From positions 48,429 to 112,428 of the forward strand of contig NZ_JACSPN010000015.1 in the NCBI RefSeq assembly GCF_015142735.1: 64,000 bases of DNA, written 5' to 3'. The translations under genes were made by a program, and so were the position numbers. Origin of the DNA: Oerskovia douganii (lineage in GTDB: Bacteria > Actinomycetota > Actinomycetes > Actinomycetales > Cellulomonadaceae). Of the stretch, positions 59,404-64,000 are shown piece after piece. Under the pieces are notes generated by a model. The model saw only the letters and a program-made list of their open reading frames with translations. It had not been told where the DNA came from and did not search any database. The stretch's first letter is position 1. Every line of letters starts with the position of its first letter.

Positions 59404-61293
59404 TCAGGCCAGGCGCCACACCCCGACGCCCGGACCGTCGCCCGCGACGTCGAGCCCGTCCGGCGTCACGTCGAGCGACAAGCCCCCGTACAGCGGCTCC
59501 GGCTCGTCCCCTGCGAGCAGGTGCCGCGGCAGGCGGGCCCCGGTCCACGCATCCCGTGCCACGACGACGAGCACACGCTCGTCGGACGTCTCGCGCAGGT
59601 ACGCCACCGCGTCGTCGTCGACCACGAGCCAGCGCAGGCCGCCCTCGCGCAGCGCCCGACTCCCCCGACGCAGCGCGACGAGCCGGCGGTAGACCTCGAA
59701 CGTGCCCGAGTCCCATCGGTCGGGACGGTCCCACGGCATGGGCACGCGCGCGTGCTCGCCGTTGATCCCCGTGAGCCCGACCTCGTCGCCCGCGAACATC
59801 ACGGGCGTGCCGGGGTAGGTCAGCAGGAGCGTCGCGGCGACCTCGACCATCTCGGACCCCACGATCGAGCGCAGGCGCGGGGTGTCGTGCGAGCCCAGCA
59901 TGTTCCACTGGCGCGACGTGACCGACCACGGCAGGACGGCGTCGAAGTCGCGCATGGTCTCGACCATGCTGCGCCCGCCGCGCCGCGGCGTCGTGACGGG
60001 CAGCCCCAGGAACGGGACGGTCGAGTCGTGCGGCGCGAGCCACGTCCAGACCGGGCGCGTGAACGCCGAGTAGTTCATGTTGGCGTGCCAGCCGTCGCCC
60101 GCCAGGTCGAGCGAGGCGTCGTGGAAGTGCTCGCTGATCAGGACCGTGTCCGGGTTGATCGCGGCCATGGTCGCCCGGATGCGGCGGGCGATCTCGAGCG
60201 TGCGGTCCTCGTCGGCGTACCGGCCCGTCATGTTGGCGACGTCGATGCGCCACCCGTCGAGGGAGAAGGGCTCGCGCAGGTAGCGCCCGACGACGGAGCC
60301 CGGCCCGTCGATCATCCTCGCCCCGAGCGTGGGCGAGCCGTAGTTGAGCTTGGGCAGCGACGCGTGCTCGAGCCAGCCCACGTACCCGGGTTCGCCCGGC
60401 GTCCAGTAGAACCAGTCGCGCTCCGGGCTCGCCTCGTCGGCGTGCGCGCGCTCGAACCACTCGTGCCCGGCGCCCGTGTGGTTGGTCGTGAGGTCGCCGA
60501 GCAGCCGCATGCCGCGCGCGTGCACGGCTCGGGAGAGCGAGGCGTAGGCCTCGTCGCCGCCCAGGAGCGGGTCGACGTGGTCGAACGTGCTCGCGTCGTA
60601 GCGGTGGTTGGAGCGCCCCGGGAAGACCGGGGTCAGGTAGACCGTCCCCACCCCGAGGGCCTGGAGGTGGTCGAGGTGCTCCTCGATGCCCCGCAGGTCC
60701 CCGCCGTAGAACTGCGTCCCGACGCCCGGGCCGCCCGCGAGCGGCTCGTCGTCCCAACCTGCGGGCTGCGCCCAGTCCGGGAGCGGCCGGTCGTCGGCCT
60801 CGGCCGAGCGCGCGAACCGGTCCGGGAAGATCTGGTAGACCACCCCGTCGCCCATCCACGACGGTGCGGGCGGGTGGATCGTCAGGCGGAAGTCCGCGGC
60901 GTCCGGGACGTCACGGTCGAAGACCCCGCGCCCGTTGAGCCACCGGTAGCCGCCCGGCACGTCGAGGAAGAAGCGGTAGCTCGTGACCGGGTTGTGGACC
61001 AGGACGTCGGCCACGTACCAGGACTCGTGCTCGTCCTCGCGCTCGAGGCGGGCCTCCGAGAGGCGCGGCTCGCCGTCGCGCACGGTCCGCAGCCACACGG
61101 CCCGCACCTGCGCGTCCTCACCGCCGGGCGCTCGCGGCACGCGCACCCGGACCGGGACCACGTCCCCGAGCGACGGCGTGCCGCCGGGGACGTAGACCTC
61201 GGAACCGTCGTGGTGCGGGGCCAGGGCGACCACCTCGCGTGGCGAGGGGGCGCTGCCGGCGGGCGCGACGTCGTCGGGCCTGGTGGTGCTCAC
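59404..61293 (-). CDS. GH13 glycosidase (maltodextrin glucosidase/neopullulanase-like)
   Basis: 629 residues from GTG 61293, three bases after the malG-like stop. An N-terminal beta domain of CBM34/early-set type (residues ~30-135) is followed by the GH13 barrel starting PPAPSWMGDGVVYQIFPDRF. The catalytic residues are Asp351 (GWRIDVANMTG), Glu388 (VLISEHFHD) and Asp470 (LGSHDTPRL). GDLTTNHTG is conserved region I. It has no signal peptide, so it acts in the cytoplasm on maltodextrins imported by the neighbouring permeases. Cyclodextrinase, neopullulanase or alpha-glucosidase specificity cannot be separated here. Confidence 0.9.
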   Translation of the reverse strand: MSTTRPDDVAPAGSAPSPREVVALAPHHDGSEVYVPGGTPSLGDVVPVRVRVPRAPGGEDAQVRAVWLRTVRDGEPRLSEARLEREDEHESWYVADVLVHNPVTSYRFFLDVPGGYRWLNGRGVFDRDVPDAADFRLTIHPPAPSWMGDGVVYQIFPDRFARSAEADDRPLPDWAQPAGWDDEPLAGGPGVGTQFYGGDLRGIEEHLDHLQALGVGTVYLTPVFPGRSNHRYDASTFDHVDPLLGGDEAYASLSRAVHARGMRLLGDLTTNHTGAGHEWFERAHADEASPERDWFYWTPGEPGYVGWLEHASLPKLNYGSPTLGARMIDGPGSVVGRYLREPFSLDGWRIDVANMTGRYADEDRTLEIARRIRATMAAINPDTVLISEHFHDASLDLAGDGWHANMNYSAFTRPVWTWLAPHDSTVPFLGLPVTTPRRGGRSMVETMRDFDAVLPWSVTSRQWNMLGSHDTPRLRSIVGSEMVEVAATLLLTYPGTPVMFAGDEVGLTGINGEHARVPMPWDRPDRWDSGTFEVYRRLVALRRGSRALREGGLRWLVVDDDAVAYLRETSDERVLVVVARDAWTGARLPRHLLAGDEPEPLYGGLSLDVTPDGLDVAGDGPGVGVWRLA

Positions 61294-61296
61294 GGG

Positions 61297-62232
61297 TCAG
61301 CCCTTGACCGAGCCGGCCGTCAGGCCACCCACGATGTACTTCTGCAGGTAGAGGAACAGGACCAGGACCGGGATCGTCGAGATGACCGCCCCCGCCGTGA
61401 ACAGGCCCCAGTTCGCCTCGCGCAACGACGACACCCAGCCGTACAGGCCCACCGCGAGCGTCCAGTTGGACTCCGAGGTCAGGATGATGCGCGCGATCAT
61501 GAACTCGCCGTACGTGCTGATGAAGGACAGCAGCGCGACCACCGCGAGGATGGGCGCCACGAGACGCAGGATGATCGTCCAGTAGATCTGGGCGTGCGTC
61601 GCGCCGTCGAGCTTCGCGGCCTCGTCGAGCTCGCGCGGCACCGTGTTGAAGAACCCGTACATGAGGAACGTGTTCACACCCAGCGCACCGCCCAGGTACA
61701 CGCAGATCAGGGCGAGCTTGCTGTCGAGGCCCAGCGCCGGGACCACGTCGCCGAGGCTCAGCAGCAGCAGGAAGATCGCGATGAACGCGAGCATCTGCGG
61801 GAACATCTGGATGATGAGCAGCGACGTCAGACCCGCGCGACGCCCCGTGAAGCGGAACCGCGAGAAGGCGTAGGCCGCGGCCGCGCCCATGAGCACCGTG
61901 CCGACCGAGGTCGCGATCGCGATGACGAGCGTGTTGCCCATCCACGTCCAGAACATCGACTCGCCCAGCTCGGCGTAGTTGGCCGTGCTCACCTCCGCGA
62001 AGAGGGTGTTGGAGCCCGTGAGCGTGCCGTTCTCCGACAGCGAGGCCGACAGGACGTAGACCAGCGGGAACCCCGCGAACACGACCGCGACGAGCCCCAC
62101 GAGGTGGCGCCAGCCGAGCTCGCTGAACCACCGGCCGGGCTTCATGCGCGCGCGCCCCAGGGGAGCCGACGAGCCGTCCGAGGACGTGCCGGCCTGCTTG
62201 CCGGCGGAGGCGGAGACAGAGGTGGTCGCCAT
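61297..62232 (-). CDS. malG: Maltodextrin ABC transporter permease (MalG-like)
   Basis: 311 residues. Six membrane helices: WRHLVGLVAVVFAGFPLVYV, TWMGNTLVIAIATSVGTVLM, TSLLIIQMFPQMLAFIAIFL, ALICVYLGGALGVNTFLMYG, ILAVVALLSFISTYGEFMI and AGAVISTIPVLVLFLYLQ. The EAA loop that docks the ATPase is ELDEAAKLDGATHAQIYWTI. The C-terminal GGLTAGSVKG is the MalG signature. One base separates it from the malF-like gene, so they are one operon. Confidence 0.92.
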   Translation of the reverse strand: MATTSVSASAGKQAGTSSDGSSAPLGRARMKPGRWFSELGWRHLVGLVAVVFAGFPLVYVLSASLSENGTLTGSNTLFAEVSTANYAELGESMFWTWMGNTLVIAIATSVGTVLMGAAAAYAFSRFRFTGRRAGLTSLLIIQMFPQMLAFIAIFLLLLSLGDVVPALGLDSKLALICVYLGGALGVNTFLMYGFFNTVPRELDEAAKLDGATHAQIYWTIILRLVAPILAVVALLSFISTYGEFMIARIILTSESNWTLAVGLYGWVSSLREANWGLFTAGAVISTIPVLVLFLYLQKYIVGGLTAGSVKG

Positions 62233-62233
62233 G

Positions 62234-63883
62234 TCAGTTGATCTCCTCGAACTTGCGGGTGCTCCGGAAGGCCAGGGCAGAGATGGTGCCGACGATCACG
62301 AAGATGACGATCGACAACGCGCTCGCGAGCCCGAAGTTCTTCGGCGCCGAGCCGTCGACCCCGGAGATCTGGTAGACCATCGAGATCAGGATGTCGGTGT
62401 GCCCCAGCGGGACCGAGGCGTCCCCGAAGCGTGGACCACCCCCGGTGAGCATGTAGATGAGCGTGAAGTTGTTGAAGTTGAACGCGAACGACGAGATCAG
62501 CAGCGGAGCCGTCGAGATGAGCAGCAGCGGCAGCGTGACCGAGCGCCAGGTGCGCCAGCGGCCCGCGCCGTCGATCTTCGCGGCCTCCATGACGTCCGAG
62601 GGCAGCGACTGCAGGGCGCCCGTCGTGATCAGGAACATGTAGGGGAAGCCCAGCCACAGGTTCACGAACAGGACCGCGAGCTTCGCGAGGAACGGGTCCG
62701 TGAGCCACGGGATCTCCGCGCCGCCCAGCAGCACCTCGTTGACGAAGCCGAACCGTGTGTTGAGCAGACCCGACCACAGCAGCGCCGCGAGGAAGCCCGG
62801 GATGGCGTACGGGAGGATCATCAGCACGCGGTAGATCTTGCGACCGCGCATACGGGCGTCGTTGAACGTGATCGCCAGGAACAGACCGAGCAGGAACGTG
62901 GTCGCCACGGACCCGATCGCGAAGACGAACGTCCACACCAGGATCTTGAGGAACGGCTGCGCATAGCGCCCGTCGGAGAAGGCCGTCACGAAGTTGTCGA
63001 AACCGACCCCGACCCGCCAACCGACGGTCAGCGTCGAACCGTCCGCGGCCTCGAACTGGCCGTCGTCGTTCGGCGAGTAGACCGTCCCGGTCGTGGTGTC
63101 CGTCATGGTGTCGCTCGCGTCGTCGTACGCGAGCGTCGACGTGTACACGTACCCCGTCATCGCGTCGGGGGTACGGATCGATCCGTCCTCCGGATCCTCG
63201 GACACCGGCACGCGGAGGTTCGTGACCTCCTCCTGCCGCTGGAGCACCTGACCGCGCTCGAGCACCGTGTAGCCGGGGACCTCGGTCGCGCGCCCGGCCT
63301 CGACCGTCGCGTCCTCGACGACCGTCAGGGGACGCTCGGCCGAGCCGACCTGGACGTCGCCGTCCGGCGTGACGATCGCGAACGCGAGGTCACCGCCATC
63401 CTCGACGACCGTGAGCGGGGCCGATTCCGACCCCTCGACGCGGCGCTCGTTCTGGACGAGCAGGGCCTCGATGGCCTGCTCCTTGGTGGAGTTGTGGCCC
63501 GTGCCGTAGTTCGTGAAGGCGATGTAGCCCGTGTAGGCCACGACGAAGATCTGGTAGGCCAGCAGGAAGATCAGGCCCGGCAGGATGTACTTGAGCGGCA
63601 GGGCGCGCTTGGAGAAGTAGACCCAGTTGGCCGCGATCAGCATCGCGAGCGACGCGGCGAGGATCCCGTACGACTCGGCGGTCCAGGCGGACCAGACCAC
63701 GTACACGCCCAGGGCGTCGATGACGGCCATGAGGGCCAGCTTGGCGAAGAACCCGGGGCTGTAGTTGCGGGCGTGCGACCCGTCGCGGTCCCGTCGCGGG
63801 CGCTTGCGCGGCCCCTGCGGCGACCCGGAGTCCTCCGGTGCGCCGACGGCGGTGTCGGTGGGCGTGAGCTGTGGGGCGGACAT
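62234..63883 (-). CDS. malF: Maltodextrin ABC transporter permease (MalF-like)
   Basis: 549 residues from ATG 63883 (GGAGG upstream; eight extra residues upstream are unlikely). Two or three N-terminal helices, then a ~200-residue extracytoplasmic P2-type loop (ALLVQNERRVEGSESAP through TVGWRVGVGFDNFVTAF), as in MalF, followed by the conserved permease half: KILVWTFVFAIGSVATTFLL, ILPYAIPGFLAALLWSGLLN, EAA loop VMEAAKIDGAGRWRTWRSVT and MLTGGGPRFGDASVPLGHTD. First visible gene of the operon; a MalE-type binding protein would be expected upstream, beyond the window. Confidence 0.92.
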   Translation of the reverse strand: MSAPQLTPTDTAVGAPEDSGSPQGPRKRPRRDRDGSHARNYSPGFFAKLALMAVIDALGVYVVWSAWTAESYGILAASLAMLIAANWVYFSKRALPLKYILPGLIFLLAYQIFVVAYTGYIAFTNYGTGHNSTKEQAIEALLVQNERRVEGSESAPLTVVEDGGDLAFAIVTPDGDVQVGSAERPLTVVEDATVEAGRATEVPGYTVLERGQVLQRQEEVTNLRVPVSEDPEDGSIRTPDAMTGYVYTSTLAYDDASDTMTDTTTGTVYSPNDDGQFEAADGSTLTVGWRVGVGFDNFVTAFSDGRYAQPFLKILVWTFVFAIGSVATTFLLGLFLAITFNDARMRGRKIYRVLMILPYAIPGFLAALLWSGLLNTRFGFVNEVLLGGAEIPWLTDPFLAKLAVLFVNLWLGFPYMFLITTGALQSLPSDVMEAAKIDGAGRWRTWRSVTLPLLLISTAPLLISSFAFNFNNFTLIYMLTGGGPRFGDASVPLGHTDILISMVYQISGVDGSAPKNFGLASALSIVIFVIVGTISALAFRSTRKFEEIN

Positions 63884-63969
63884 CGAGCCTCCGTAGTCGT
63901 ACGACACGGGTTCCCTCCCGCGTCATGGGGGTGGCGCTGCGCCGCTCGTGCGGCCTGCGCCGACGGTCG

Positions 63970-64000
<31 letters not shown>

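Noticed and set aside
59521..62241. 906-codon plus-strand frame opposite the GH13 and malG-like genes
   Set aside because: Shadow frame; the minus strand carries clear catalytic and membrane motifs.

Overview
The window is chromosomal DNA of a very high-GC actinobacterium. Codon use, RNase P RNA type, a GlnA2/GlnE pair, a fused RNase H/phosphatase, homodimeric AceE, a PucR-type regulator next to a type II FAS operon and many leaderless genes all point to Micrococcales, probably a Cellulomonadaceae/Promicromonosporaceae member (Cellulosimicrobium, Oerskovia or Cellulomonas-like). This placement is inference. No prophage, integrase, transposase or CRISPR array was seen.

Layout. 1-2.9 kb: end of a LuxR regulator, a CMD-family protein and a small cluster of DUF6325/SHOCT membrane proteins. 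2.9-12.3 kb: nitrogen and cofactor housekeeping genes (glnE-glnA2, nadE, panB, map, polyphosphate glucokinase). 12.4-21.2 kb: STAS protein, small proteins, RNase P RNA, YaaA, RNase H/phosphatase, a lipoprotein plus PKD-protein pair, a C-rich non-coding block, zinc-ribbon protein and Nif3. 21.5-26 kb: secreted beta-propeller protein, AraC/VOC pair and a family A polymerase-like protein. 26.0-37.1 kb: an 11-kb five-gene operon of tightly overlapping genes, DUF4132 - MoxR AAA+ ATPase - DUF5682 - VWA - SWIM zinc finger. This matches the domain set of the uncharacterised E. coli yehI/L/M/P/Q genes and is the most interesting system here. 37.4-50 kb: tRNA-Val, peroxiredoxin, DUF3052, aceE, PucR regulator, fabD-fabH-acpP-fabF, then a DUF5819-HTTM pair reminiscent of SdpA/SdpB. 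50-54 kb: DUF3145, peptide deformylase, DUF1206, DUF488, small proteins and two tRNAs. 54.3-59.1 kb: dnaG, a second AraC/VOC pair, dgt. 59.1-64 kb: a metallophosphoesterase remnant and a maltodextrin operon (MalF-like, MalG-like, GH13 enzyme), cut by the window edge in a 30-base poly-G run.

How it works together. Much of the backbone follows the order of the M. tuberculosis Rv2220-Rv2246 region (glnE-glnA2, panB, RNase H/phosphatase, zinc ribbon, Nif3, ahpE, DUF3052, aceE, PucR, fabD), with dnaG-dgt also adjacent as in Rv2343c-Rv2344c. The yeh-like operon sits as extra cargo between nif3 and ahpE. AceE supplies acetyl-CoA to the FabD/H/ACP/F operon, and the PucR protein between them is the obvious candidate regulator. 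At least twelve genes have a TANNNT hexamer ending 6-7 bases before the start codon, so they are probably transcribed without a leader. Two families of intergenic palindromes recur: a 19-22 bp-arm hairpin (three copies) and a terminator palindrome (two copies).
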